DNA of 64,000 nucleotides from Haemonchus contortus (GCA_000469685.2 LS997564.1:35668151-35732150); one strand, 5' to 3'. Numbered from the stretch's first letter, positions 1 through 10,652 are shown. The notes: generated by a model not told the origin, from the letters alone. A program made the numbers and translations.

Positions 1-82
1 TCGGAGATTGTCTTCAGTTATAACCACCACTGGATATGGCTGTAGAGGCTGTACCATTCACAATGGAGCATACATTTGAAGA

Positions 83-418
83 TTCAAACAAAAAGCCATG
101 GACCACAACGTAAGGGATTTGCTAGCATTTTTGAAACATTGTAGCGAGCTCTTTACGCAGCTAAACATGATGGAATTGTCCCTTTCATACCATTTTCGTC
201 GAGATAATCTCAAACGCCCCATAGTTTTTGAGAAGATCCCTTATAATTCGGAAATTCTGCTGATGTCTGCGTTTACCACGCCACCGATGCACGACTCTAG
301 ACCACAGGCTATCCTGGACTGGGCCTTTAAAGCTTATTATCACGAGTTGGAGAGCATTCTTACACTCGAACATTTGATAAACAACTACGAAACTATTTTA
401 AAACACTGCTATCTCTGA
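83..418 (+). CDS. Possible exon of a Rad9-like (PCNA-fold) protein
   Basis: An open frame of 106 codons from the ATG at 98, open a few codons further 5' behind a possible acceptor (TTTGAAG, ending at 82), so it is probably an internal or terminal exon rather than a whole gene. The peptide has the order helix (VRDLLAFLKHC), strand (MELSLSYHF), basic turn, strand (KRPIVFE), strand (ILLMSAFTT). This resembles the C-terminal half of the Rad9 PCNA-like domain, where a helix is followed by a strand, a G-R-P-type turn and a hydrophobic strand. Rad9 is the 9-1-1 checkpoint clamp subunit that loads at DNA damage. The resemblance is by eye and weak, and the GRP glycine is replaced by KRP. No neighbouring exon could be joined; the rest of the gene would lie left of the window. 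It may also be an unrelated coding fragment. Confidence 0.28.
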   Translation, partial: FKQKAMDHNVRDLLAFLKHCSELFTQLNMMELSLSYHFRRDNLKRPIVFEKIPYNSEILLMSAFTTPPMHDSRPQAILDWAFKAYYHELESILTLEHLINNYETILKHCYL

Positions 419-696
419 GCTTCATTTGAACTTATTGTCGTTTTATGTACTTTTCGAAGCTCTTTGCTCTTCACTTTTATTGGTGAGCTTTCGGCATATA
501 ATGCCTTGGTCAGACCTTAATTATTTACAATACATTGCTGCATACAATCAGTCACTATCAGTTACAATACAAAACACATCGAATCATACCAAGTCAAACG
601 GAAATGTTGGGGGAAAAAGGGGAAATGGACCTGTCCGCGGGGAAGTCAAAGGGAAAATGGACGGCGGTCTTGCTCTGAGGCGATTAAGTGTTATCA

Positions 697-2155
697 CGTA
701 ATCAGTCTCAGTAGGTCACGCATCTCCTCTTTCGCATTGATTTCCGGCTTGATGCGGTATATTTCCCGTGCCTCCATGATTTTCCTTTCCAGTGGCCGTA
801 CCAAATATTAGGTTGATGCATAATTATTGCGGATTTTTTCGCGGCTCTTTTTCTCTTGATCGAATTCGAATATTGAGTTCGAGTTATTTCTAGAAATGAT
901 CTACTTGATTTCCTCTACAAGAATATACTCAAAAAACCATCCGCATATTCGCGAAATTAGGCTTTACTACTTCGAGAAAGATTGGAAGGTGGCACAGTCA
1001 TTCCGCGATCTCCGTAACTTTTCGGCGATCGAAAAATCAGCCAGAGCCAACCAAGAAATGAGATTTGCTCCTAAATCTGCCATATTCACCAGCAGAAACA
1101 TTTATCTTGGACATTGGATCATCTCGTCAACCGCTCATCGAAAAAATGGCCAGAGCATAGAAGATACGTCGATTTGGATGACTGGATGGCCGATGTTAAG
1201 GCGTGGATCGCCCGTAATGATCAAAACTTCTTCGCTTTTGGAATCCGACTAACTAATCAATGGGAAGCAATGCTTGACGTAGATGGTGAATAAGTTCCGG
1301 AGTAATTATTTGAATACGTCTTTGCTTAGTATTTCTATAGTTTCTTTAAGTAAAATTTGCTGGAAAAAATCCGCAATAAATCCGCAATAATTATGCCTAA
1401 ACCTAATATATAGAGGCAGGTAAAATGCAGGGTAAATAGAAAATATCAAAATAATTGTGTTTTGATCGCCAGGAAGCAATGTGTACTTTCACTAGATCAC
1501 CTAATGAACGATCGCCGAAAAGCTAGTGGGATCGCGGAATGACTGAGCCACCGTCCAATATTTCTCGAAGTAGTAAAGCCTAATTTTTCGAATATGCTGA
1601 TGGTTTTTTGAGTATATTCTTGTAGAGGAGATCAAGTAGATCATTTCTAGAAAAAACCCGAACTCAATATTCAAATTCTATCAGAAGAAAAAAAGCCGCG
1701 AAAAAATCCGCAATAATTATGCATCAACCTAATATCTATGCAAAACCCTCACATCAAAGGATGGAGCGTTTTCTTTCTCATGCCTGAGTGTACGGTGCCT
1801 GGAAAAACTGCTGTGTGGGTAGGCAGTGGGATTAGCCAACGCTCTTCTATGTTCATCCAGACGGATCTTCAGTGGTCTTGAGGTCTCCCCCACGTACTTT
1901 TCTCCACATCGCCCACATTGAATCAAATAGACGGTGCTCTGAAGTTCACAGATCTTCTCAGAAGTGTAGTATCGACACGACTGTTCGCGGCACCGTTTTC
2001 GTAGATTCGGGATATTAGGAGACCCTTCAGTGTAGGGGGAGGTCGGAAAACAAGTCGAATGGGAAGCTGAGAGTTCTTGATGACACGGTTTACCTCACGT
2101 GCCATTTTGTCGTTGACAAAAGGCACAATGAGGCTACACCATCAGCCGTCCTTTA
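697..2155 (-). pseudogene. Penelope-like element 3' end: GIY-YIG endonuclease, split by a transposon
   Basis: Minus strand. From about 2150 downward the frame reads a linker (VPFVNDKMAREVNRVIK), then a Cys-rich motif (CRYYTS...C, IQCGRCG) and the GIY-YIG core (KYVGETSRPLKIRLDEH) as far as HRY at 1739. There the frame is broken by the mariner insert 808-1732. It resumes at 805 and ends ...EMRDLLRLIT plus stop at 697. Without the insert the junction reads HRY-LVRPLERK in one frame. This order (end of the RT region, zinc-finger-like cysteines, GIY-YIG, helical tail rich in K/E) is typical of Penelope-like retroelements, in which the endonuclease nicks target DNA for reverse transcription. One frameshift lies near 1985, and the RT is missing upstream, as in 5'-truncated copies. 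A stand-alone nematode GIY-YIG protein is possible, but the linker fits a Penelope-like origin better. Confidence 0.72.
808..1732. mobile_element. Composite mariner with ~220-bp inverted arms
   Basis: Both outer ends carry the same 26-bp TIR (TTAGGTTGATGCATAATT continuing to ATTGCGGA), in inverted orientation and flanked by TA. The inverted match extends about 220 bp inward (808-1033 against 1513-1732, with some differences). A third, slightly different TIR ends at 1406 (...CCTAAACCTAA, then TA), so 808-1406 by itself looks like an internally deleted mariner of 599 bp. On the plus strand, about 1110-1290 encodes a mariner transposase C-terminus (KKWPEHRRYV, FFAFGIRLTNQWE, DVDGE, stop). The TIR matches the Hsmar1/cecropia type (TTAGGTTGGTGCAAAAGTAA in vertebrates). 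No complete transposase remains, so it could move only in trans. Confidence 0.8.
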
Positions 2156-2320
2156 ACTATGAAATTTTAAACTGGAGCTTTATGGCCTTCCACTTTGAAG
2201 TTTATTAATTCTAAGAGAATGCCTGATTATGGTAAGTGGGAAAAAGATACGAAAGAAAACTATAAAAAAAAGTTCGTCTATGAGGCAGGCGTATTTTCAT
2301 GCGACCTTCCGAAGACTGTG

Positions 2321-2606
2321 TGGAGGTGGATAGTAACAATTAATACACGCATGGTCATGGGTTCGGATCCCGGATCGATATCCGCGTTTACCAATCAGGC
2401 CTTCCATCCCTCCGGGGTTGGTCAGTTGGCACCAGACTCGTCTGGGAGGAGAGGAGCACTGACGTTTACATCGGCTGGCTACGGCAAGTCATTGCATAGA
2501 CCACTTACGCATCAATGCACCACTACCATTCTGTGTGGAAGTCGAATGGGGGGGTCGTATCCCTTTGATGGGATTTGATGGGATTGATCAACGCCCAAGA
2601 CTTTAT
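2321..2606 (+). repeat. tRNA-derived SINE, copy 1
   Basis: Shares over 200 bp with the copies at 14.65, 19.35, 22.2, 29.6 and 40.7 kb. The head has a B-box-like GGGTTCGGATCCC and a decayed A-box. The body contains CCTTCCATCCCTCCGGGG and ACATCGGCTGGC. The tail ends ATCAACGCCCAAGAC. A transcription role is inferred only from the Pol III box similarity. Confidence 0.7.
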
Positions 2607-2747
2607 CCTTTTTACGGTTAATCGTCCGAAGTCATGATGATAGCCCTTGCATGTGAGTAGGACTCATAGTTAACACCATTTGTGTTGAAGCATTCATTTC
2701 AACAATGTGCTCGACTGCCAGAATTGATATCATCTTACTGAAGAAGA

Positions 2748-2753
2748 TTTATT
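2748..2753 (-). terminator. Poly(A) signal AATAAA
   Basis: TTTATT on the plus strand reads AATAAA on the minus strand, 44 bp past the stop of the small secreted-protein gene. Confidence 0.5.
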
Positions 2754-2796
2754 GGGAAGTTCAGGAAATGGATATGCTAGTAATAATTTGCCATAA

Positions 2797-3695
2797 TTAT
2801 TCACATTCCACTTCTACACTGTCAATGTGTTTTTTGGCGGCTTCAATTCTTTCTTTGGCTATATCCACCTGAAATTATGGGGAGTGTCAGCTAATATCGA
2901 CAACCGCTGAATACACAAAATTCAAGAATCTCTTGGAAAATTGTGATAGGCTTTGAGTATACCATGTCACAGTCGGTGTTGGTAATGGTATAGACCATTG
3001 CGAAATTGCCATCATCGTTCTCAGCTTCCACGCTTTCAATATCTCCAAGTTGGCGAAGTTGTGGTGTAAGCTAAACTAAATGTGCTCCAGAAAAGCTTGC
3101 AAGAAATGGCGAAAGTTCTATGCCGCTTACTGACAATTTTTTGGAAAGCTGATTTGACAGCACCATTAGTGCCTTTATTCCACTTGTAGTTGGACCGGAC
3201 GTAAAGCGTTGCCGTTGCCGTCTGCTCGCTGTCATCTTCGTCGTCGAACAATTCGATATCGTCGTCATCATCGAATTGATTCGATTTGTGACAGCTCTTG
3301 AAGATTGTTATTATGTAATGGTGCAAAACCGACACCGAGCAGAGTACGCCATTGTCTCAGGTCTTTTGATCTTTCGAGTGAGGCAGTCCAGGCAAAAAAG
3401 ATCAGGTGGATTTGTATTTGATCGGATCCTATGACGTACAGGGCTTAGGCTTACAAAACCTCATCAGAAGAGTTTACAAGAATGAAGAAGAAGTCATCGT
3501 GAAGACTTCACTGCCGTTATACTAAGGCAGAAAACGCTTTGATTAGTATGAGTAGTGGGCACAGCCGTAGGATCAGTGCCGGTGAGAACAAGAAGAACCC
3601 CTCCGACAACGAGTTCATGTAGTTGGAAGCATGGATGGATAAGGACTCACCAGAACTAATCCAGCCATTGCCAGACAGAATAGTGGACGCATCAT
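2797..3695 (-). CDS. Small secreted acidic protein (4 exons, ~120 aa), function unknown
   Basis: Exons on the minus strand: 3695-3651, 3296-3131, 3042-2963 and 2868-2797, giving 120 aa. Exon 1 encodes a signal peptide (MMRPLFCLAMAGLVL) and ends at GTGAGT. Exon 2 encodes an acidic run (DDDDDIELFDDEDD) and then a strand and helix (TATLYVRS; GAVKSAFQKIV). Exon 3 encodes two strands (IESVEAE; FAMVYTITNTDC). Exon 4, behind TTTCAG, encodes a helix and strand (AKERIEAAKKHI; DSVEVECE) to a stop. AATAAA (minus) lies 44 bp past the stop. The predicted order beta-alpha-beta-beta-alpha-beta suggests a ferredoxin-like fold. The exon 3 acceptor is uncertain: a better-looking site at 3071 (TTTAG) would give LTPQLRQLGD before IESVE but shifts the phase by one base. 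The frame is open further 5' than 3695; I chose that ATG because the signal peptide begins there. I do not recognise a family. Confidence 0.5.
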
Positions 3696-3818
3696 GGTGA
3701 CGCGGTGATCAGATGCGGAACGTGTTGCTCTGAGAGCTTTTATGCTCCTCAGAAGAAATTTCGGCACTAATGTTGTCGTCATAATGGGAAACCACAAGAA
3801 TCACAGTCGTGTCCTCCT

Positions 3819-3904
3819 TCAGTAGGTATATTTACATTCGCTGTGAAAGACGTGATTATAGGCCATTAGGTTGTTGTCATCTATCTGCTGCATCACCGTT
3901 TTCT
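3819..3904 (-). CDS. Possible terminal exon of another minus-strand gene
   Basis: Behind TTTTATTACAG (minus) an open stretch of 27 codons runs to a stop (KTVMQQIDDNN...ECKYTY). It lies only 124 bp upstream of the start of the small secreted-protein gene. A GTAAAT inside the last codons could instead be a donor. No upstream exon was found and no family is recognised. Confidence 0.2.
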
Positions 3905-4378
3905 GTAATAAAATAATATCCTCCAAATATTTACATTCAACCCGGATGGGTGCTTGATCGGATGGGTGCCTGAACGATTTTTCTTGGTGGACCACAAACC
4001 ACGACACTTACAACACTTTATCCTTACAGCTGGATTCTTATATCAAATTGAGTTGGACGCGCTCAAGCACCTGGAAAACTGTCGAAAAGAGGATTTATGA
4101 GGCGTTAAGAGAGTTGATCTGACAGCTCGATCGAAGTAGTTCTTTCAACCTTATAAATTCATTGGTACCTCAGCTTTACACCTTTTCGACGTTGTCACTC
4201 TTAAAAACGTCAATTGGAATGGGAAGGGTAGGAGTGAAAGTCGATGGTCAACATTAACATCTAACCGCTTTGTATACGACATGAATGACGATCGAATCTG
4301 AAGTAGAGGAAACGAATGTCGGTCGGATTTGAAAGCGCTCGTGGCAAAAGAGTTTTTTTTTGATCTGGAGAAAGCCTG

Positions 4379-5000
4379 CTAAGTTGAGCCAGTATGTTGA
4401 GCTTCTGCTTTCTTGCATTTGCATTTGCCATGAGTCAAGCTCTTGTCTTGACGATAAGGTCTTTTAATTAGGCGATCCAATTCATCATATCTTCTAGTTG
4501 CTTCCGTGAGCTCTTTTTCATTTCTGGCTTGTTCTTCTGAAGTTTCATATATCCCCTTTCTCATTGTTCTTCAGCTAGAAGTTTTCCTGACCCATTTTTC
4601 TTTCCGTTTCTTTCGTCTCCGAACTATCTTCTGAGCTTCACGTACGGTCTTCAATGAAGCTCGGCATGATTGAGCTTGGTATAATTCTGTGTTCAACTCT
4701 CACGAGGTCTTCTGAGCACAACCCCTGGATCTGTTCATCGCTTTTATTTTCGGCCCAAACGGTTTCGCAATCCCATAGGGAACCTTGTAGCGACGACTGG
4801 GTCTTTCAACTTTTCCGCAGCGAATGGCATAGTGATTTCAACTTCTCTCCCTTGTTTCTTTAGCTCATTTTTCACGCCCTCACCAAGTGATGATCTGAGC
4901 CAACGTCTGTGCCTCGGGACACCAGCGCATCTTGGAGAGACACTTTCCCTTTCAGGGCAGATGAAGTCGATCCCAATTACTATTTCTCCATCGAGCAAGC
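4379..5000 (-). other. Two charged open stretches, unrecognised
   Basis: The minus-strand frames 4564-4379 (NEKELTEATRRYDELDRL, then CKCKKAEAQ) and 4998-4744 (LGEGVKNELKKQGREVEI) look protein-like in composition but lack clear splice sites and match nothing I recognise. They could be a decayed retroelement or exons of a worm gene. No gene is called. Confidence 0.2.
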
Positions 5001-5144
5001 AAGTAGTTTTTATGTATCTGCTTGGTACAGAACAAAACAGAGAACTCCTTTATTACTTTAATACTCTGTACAAGCAAACGGCTTAACTGCTCTCTCAAAT
5101 CAATTCAGTCGCTACTTAGATTTGCAATGAATTCCCAATAAGTA

Positions 5145-5556
5145 CAGGTTGCGCCATAAATATGGTAACAACTTTTTGGACGTACGTAATTTCCTTGTTT
5201 GGAGGATTTCATCAAATCTACACCTTTTTGAAAGTAGCGTGGAGGTGGTGTGGTGGCGAGTAGCGCACTATTATCACAAGCACGGTCAGACTGTTGGCGA
5301 CCTTATCCTAACTCCCAGTCCTCCTACTAACTTCCCGAACTACAATGTGATGGGTCGCTGGATATAGTCCGTACTGGGAAGGAGAGCACCACTGCTGCTG
5401 TTCCTAAGAAATCATCGGAAAAGCTCGGGATAGAGTTCTTCGAGAACTTCTGCGTGCCACCGTCGATGACTAGGCAAAGCGTCTTCGAGCTATAATTAGC
5501 ATAGGAGATGGTTATATAGGATGACCGTTTGTTCGTTTTGTAGATGCGATGCATAG
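5145..5556 (+). mobile_element. Mariner fragment (older copy, plus orientation)
   Basis: Begins with a TIR after TA (CAGGTTGCGCCATAAATATG). The segment 5285-5556 is an inverted copy of 5650-5910, which is the 3' part of the transposase of the adjacent element. The middle is deleted and its 3' TIR is replaced by the neighbouring copy. Confidence 0.6.
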
Positions 5557-5558
5557 TA

Positions 5559-6791
5559 CAGGTGCGCCATAAGTATGGTGACAAAATAATTTGGCTACAG
5601 AAACAGCAGTTCATATTGATACATAGTGAATGTATGTGAACATTTTACTATACATCGCATCTACGAAACGAACACACGGTCATCGGGTATAATCGTCTCC
5701 TGTACTAATTGTAGCTCAAGCCGCTTCGGCTACTCATTGACGGTGGCACGCAGAGTTTCTTGAGAAGTTCTAATCCGGACTTTTTTCAGTGATTTCTTTG
5801 AAGCAGCAACAGTAGTGAGTTTTGAAGCGCAGGCTTTCCTCTCCAGTATGGACTATATCCAGCGATCCATCACGTTGTGGTCCGAGAAATTCGTAGAGGG
5901 ATTGGAAGGTGGGCCATGGTCGCTAACCTTTCTTCACCGCCAGTCTCTCTTTTCGCCGTAGTTTTCAAATCGTATCCATGAGAATTATCTTTGACCGTGC
6001 ACTGAATTCTTTGAGAATTACCCTTCTTAAGGAGGTTCGGAATCAATTTTGTACCTTTCCCGACCAAAATTTGCGATATCGGTCTGATGGTAGAGATTCT
6101 AGCCCAAACTATCATGAAAAAGGAAAAATGGCTTTGAGTGGCGATCTGACTTTTCTCAACAGCTTTAGCATTCGTAGTGTAAAATATACGTGTACTGTGG
6201 GATCTCAACATTTCTTCCTCGCTGAACACCCTTAAGTCAGGAAAAAGTGTGTCGAAGCGCGTGCCGCGCGTAAGTAGCGCACGGCGTTTGTTTTTTCTCT
6301 TCAACTTCTCGTCAATAAGCTTATAAGGCTTTCGAATCTTTTATTAATAATTCTTTAGACTGTTTCTATCGGATTAGCACATATGAACAAATCAGCAGTC
6401 ATTTTTCTTGTGTTTCTGCAGGTTACGCAGTGTACTCCTTTCCAAGCTATTGTATTCAGAAAATGGGTCGTATGTGAGACAAGACGACCTTTTTGAGGCT
6501 TGTTGTTGACCTCATATCTACGCAACGCGATTCAAGAGACTGTCATGTGGGAAATGTCGAAATGAGGAACGAACCCAAAAAGGACTCACCACATGCGCGC
6601 AAAAACGGAAAGGCCGGTAGATGTCTGCGAGGCTCTACAATTTCTCGAAGTCTGGCGAGTTGAAAGTGCCAAAGTAGATTCATGGGCTGAGATATATCAC
6701 AAACATAAGGGGATTTGCAGATATGGAGAAACTCTACAAACAAAGAAAATACGGACGTCTAAAAAGTATTACCATATTTGTGCGCACCCTG
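5559..6791 (-). mobile_element. Mariner-like element, 1.23 kb, decayed transposase
   Basis: The TIRs CAGGTGCGCCATAAGTATGG (left) and CAGGGTGCGCACAAATATGG (right, reverse complement) are each flanked by TA, and 1233 bp is the normal mariner size. The minus strand carries transposase pieces: around 6250-5960 the central catalytic-domain block (FFMIVWARIS, ILVGKG), and around 5800-5700 the C-terminal block (SQETLRATVNE, PKRLELQLV). Several frameshifts and stops make it inactive. It sits inside an older copy of the same family, giving an inverted repeat centred near 5600. Confidence 0.7.
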
Positions 6792-6799
6792 TATTATCA

Positions 6800-7985
6800 A
6801 ATCTCTTCTCAGTATGTCGTCAGTAATGTTCTGAGGGTGCTCTCTGATGTTATGTTATGTTCATTACGCTGCTAAGGCAAGCGTAGTGTAAAATGGCACC
6901 AGCCTTCTAGAACCAAATTAATTATCGGAACAAATACAAGTAACACTTGTAGATAATACGTAGTCCTACAAAGAGAAACACGTAAAATAAGGCGAGTAGT
7001 GCGACTTCAAGGCTAGATTCGAAACAAAGCGTAGAAGAAGTGGTCAACCGCAAAGAACTATGAAAGCTCATACATACTTATATGAAATTGCCTTTGACTT
7101 TAAATAGGGATTGCAGAAGGTCAATGTTTTTTGTTACCATTTTGTAGAGACTAGCCACTCGAAATGTGAAAGTTCTCACTTTCATACTGGTGAGCTTTTT
7201 ATGTTTTCCATGATAGCTTTTTTTCAGCCGTTTTCTTACTATTCAATGTCGTCTACTGGATGTATTACATGAAGGAGGATGAAAGTCATTAACGACTTCT
7301 ACCAAAAGACGCTATGGATCTTTTCTGTTTTGGTTCATACCGATATCGTGTCAGTGTCTTTCACAGTCTGGCAACAGTCAGCAACAAATTGTTTCCAATT
7401 TTGTGTTCCAAAGAATTCTGAGAATTCGATATCTGCCATACTCCTCATGTTGCATAAGCTCTGTACACATTTCAAGCCATCATTACAAACTTGACCACGG
7501 TTTCTTGCAGGAAACCCGGTCTAGGAAACCCAGGAAGCATTGTCTTTAATCATTTTCATTTGATTTCGAATAGTTTCGAGCTCGAAACTCCTTTGTCAAA
7601 ATACTAGGTACTCTTTAGATCTCTGAGCCCGGTAACTCAATTTAGCTATTTTCTGTGATGCCTTATCTCTCTTCAAAGTGATTTTAAGAATAGGAATTAA
7701 GCATTTATTGCTATACTGTAACATGAGTGATACTATTGTTACGGGTTCAAATGTTGCTTTTTTGAGGTTTTTATGGCCATCTATATTTCTTCTGTTTACG
7801 CCACTTGTTTATGAGCCGCTTTCAGAGTTTGCGTAAGCGCCTTGGCGATAAGCGTCAAGCCCTGAGGAGATCTACTAAGCAATCAATGGAAAAGCTGTAA
7901 TCAGTTGAAATGAGGAGAAGAACAAAACAACGGTCATGCTTCACCATTTTGCAAGCCATCTAGTCTTTGAGATGATCAAATATCG
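6800..7985. other. No gene seen
   Basis: AT-rich unique-looking sequence with only short open frames on both strands. I see no splice-flanked exon or repeat shared with the rest of the window. Confidence 0.5.
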
Positions 7986-7995
7986 ATCAGCCGCG

Positions 7996-8300
7996 CGTCC
8001 TCATTGGCTGCTTTCATAGTCCGCCGGCCGGCCGGCGTGCCACGAGGCAGTGCTAGGGGGGAGGAGGGCGGCAGACGGTTTTGATCTTGTCTCTCCTTGT
8101 TTACAGCCTCTCGAAGGGCTGTAAACAAGGAGAGACAAGATCAAAAACCGTTTGTACGAGCCCCTGGTTGTCTGGTTTTTGATCTTGTTCTCCTTTGTTT
8201 TCAACCCCTCGACCGACTGCCTGCCGCCCTCTTCCCCCCTAACACTACCTCGTGACGCGCCGGTCGGCCGGCCGGCGGACTATGAAAGCAGCCATTCACT
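7996..8300. mobile_element. Fold-back element (nested inverted repeats)
   Basis: The outer arms, about 8002-8073 and 8213-8296, are inverted copies beginning TGGCTGCTTTCATAGTCC and including a GCCGGCCGGCCGG core. The inner arms 8076-8108 and 8117-8150 (GATCTTGTCTCTCCTTGTTT) pair almost perfectly around an 8-nt loop. A third, diverged copy of the inner arm lies at 8174-8207. There is no coding potential. It is a non-autonomous fold-back or MITE-like element. Confidence 0.7.
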
Positions 8301-8876
8301 GATGGTTGACTCCTGCTGCCAATGCGCCTACGCAACTCAGATGGCGGTCATAGATGTATAAACTCACTTCAAGATTATTGATGAGAGTTTCAATTATGAA
8401 ATAAAAAATTCAATTCAGCTAGTTTTTGGCTTGATACAAGGTGATAATTGTCCTCTTACCAGAGTATAGCATGCTACTCATGGAATCGTGTTGTGTGCTT
8501 GCCATCAACAGCTTCATTGTTTTGCAGAGCGTGCTTAGCAATGCTTTTACGTGACCCTTACAGAAATGTGTGTTGATGTTGTGTTGTGTTGAAATCGCTT
8601 TCATCGGAATTCAACTACAGAGGATGTTTCCCGAAGTTTTGATGGAAAATTCGATCGGAGGTGAGTTCGTTTTTGCTCCTTAACACCAACATTACATTAG
8701 TTTGCTTCTTGTTTATCATTTCGTCTGTTGTGTACTCTAGTCTCTGTGTAAGAGTAAGACCAGAGAAGCGACTTCACGGTCTCCATTTTTCTGCATTTTT
8801 CTTGCTTATTCAATTTATTTTATAAATTTATCAAGGACAAGAAAGCATCTGAATGAGATCAAACAGAACCTACATA

Positions 8877-10447
8877 CAGTCGCGGACAAAAGTTTGGAAA
8901 CTTTTTATTTTTCGATATAGCGCGGGCACTGAATTATGCAACTGTTTCAATTTCGCATAATGGGTATAAAAGCAAATAAAGAACACAATAGGCAACGTGT
9001 TTTTCGAGACCAGATGATGAGAGTCAAAAAACACGATTCATTGTGAAAAGCGCATCAAAAGCTTAGAAACTCCACAATAACAGGGGAGATTGACCACTGT
9101 AACATGCATTTACAAACAAAATATCAATACTTCGTTGGATACCCAAAGGAATCGACTACTGCTTTGCATCTTCTTGGCATTGAATCGATTAAGGCTTCAG
9201 TTTTGAACTGTGGTGTCGGAGCCCACTCACTAGACAAAGATTGAATTTTTCGTCTGCATTCCCAACAGGAACCTGGCTTACTGACGTACTACTTCTTCCC
9301 AAAGTTGCTCCATAGTATTCAGGTCTGGGATCTGACTCGGCCACTCCATAACATTGATTTCCTTTGAGTGGAGAAAGTCGGTCACGAGTCGGGAAGTATG
9401 CTTTGGGTCATTATCGTTTTGAAAAATCCACCTTGTCTGCAGGTTCTGGTTGGCGAACGGGAGCATTACATTCTCCAGGACGTCCTTGTACTGAGCCGAG
9501 ATCATATTACCCTGGATACGAATGAGTGGACGAACGCTAGATAGATCGAAACATCTCCATAGCAAAACGCATCCTACACCGTGTTTGACCGTCGGGATTT
9601 GGTACTTCGGATCACATCGTTTATTCACGGGACGTCTTATATACATATGTATATGTACATACATTATGCCATCACTCCCGAAAAGACAAAACTTCGACTC
9701 GTCGCAAAAACTGACAAAAATTTTTTCCAGTCATCTCTATTCCAGGCGAGCTGAAAGTCAAGTCGGGCCTTCCGGTTTTTTGCGGCGAAGAGTAGTTTTT
9801 TTTGCTAGGACGTCTTCCAAAGAGTCCTCTGGCTTTGAGCAGATGTTGGACAGTGCTTTGACTGATAGAAATCTCAGAAAAAAATGTTACTTGCTTACGA
9901 ATATCCGAAGCTGTTGCGCACGGATCGCCCATCGAAGTTCTAAAAATTGAAGAGTCGACTCTTGGTGTTGTCTTTCGTGGACTTCCGGAGCGAGACTTTC
10001 TCATCACAAATCCATGGCTTCGATAGCGCTTGGAAACATTGTAAATCGTGCTTTTAGCAAGATTATATTGTTGGAAAAGCACACTCATCTTGGCTCTGGA
10101 ACGAATGGCTTCAATAATTGCTTGCTGGACGGATGCTGGAATTTCTTTCCCTGATCTAATCTGAAAACCGCCCAATATACCATGCTTTGTTTAAACATTA
10201 CGGAGAATCCACCTATCTGGACAAGAAGAAGCCAAAACGATACGGCAGGTAGTTTCTAAACTTTGGACGCGCTGTTTTTCGAACTTTTCTCATTTAGAAA
10301 TCAGACTCTTGATTTTCGTAAAACCACATTGCATGTCATATTTTCCTAATGATTTTACATCTAATATGTAACTTTGGGATAATTACGATCTCAACTGACC
10401 GCGCTATTCGAGAAATTAAAAAGTTTCCAAACTTTTGACCACTACTG
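8877..10447 (-). mobile_element. Tc1-like transposon, nearly full length
   Basis: A 1571-bp element between TA dinucleotides, with ~54-bp TIRs (CAGTCGCGGACAAAAGTTTG on the left; CAGTAGTGGTCAAAAGTTTG on the right, reverse complement). One transposase reads right to left on the minus strand, split by two frameshifts. Confidence 0.9.
9110..10175 (-). pseudogene. Tc1-family DDE transposase with two frameshifts
   Basis: From 10175 the protein starts with an N-terminal DNA-binding HTH region (SVQQAIIEAIRSRAKMS, then STIYNVSKRYRSHG) and a second HTH (ISISQSTVQHLLKARGL). After a frameshift near 9715 it continues with CDESKFCLFGSDG (first catalytic Asp), FQNDNDPKHTS (second Asp) and WPSQIPDLNTMEQLW (Glu), the usual Tc1 DD34E layout. 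A second frameshift near 9285 moves the C-terminus (IDSMPRRCKAVV) into another frame, ending TKY plus stop. It cuts and pastes its own TIRs at TA. All catalytic residues are present, so inactivation looks recent, or the indels could be assembly errors. Confidence 0.85.
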
Positions 10448-10646
10448 TACATGTGTACGTTGTGTATATGGGTATATATGTGCGTGGTTTCTTTGTGGAA
10501 CACCCAGAACAATGATCAACGATTTTATTGAAGAAGCACTAAGCGTCAAAAATACGGATGTGACCCAATGAATATAATACAGAGAGCACATTATTGGATT
10601 AATTCAGCATAAATTATGACATCGGAAGTACTTACAAGTTTGTACA

Positions 10647-10652
10647 TTTATT
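10647..10652 (-). terminator. Poly(A) signal AATAAA
   Basis: AATAAA on the minus strand 17 bp past the stop codon at 10670. It supports that exon being the 3' end of a gene. Confidence 0.5.
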
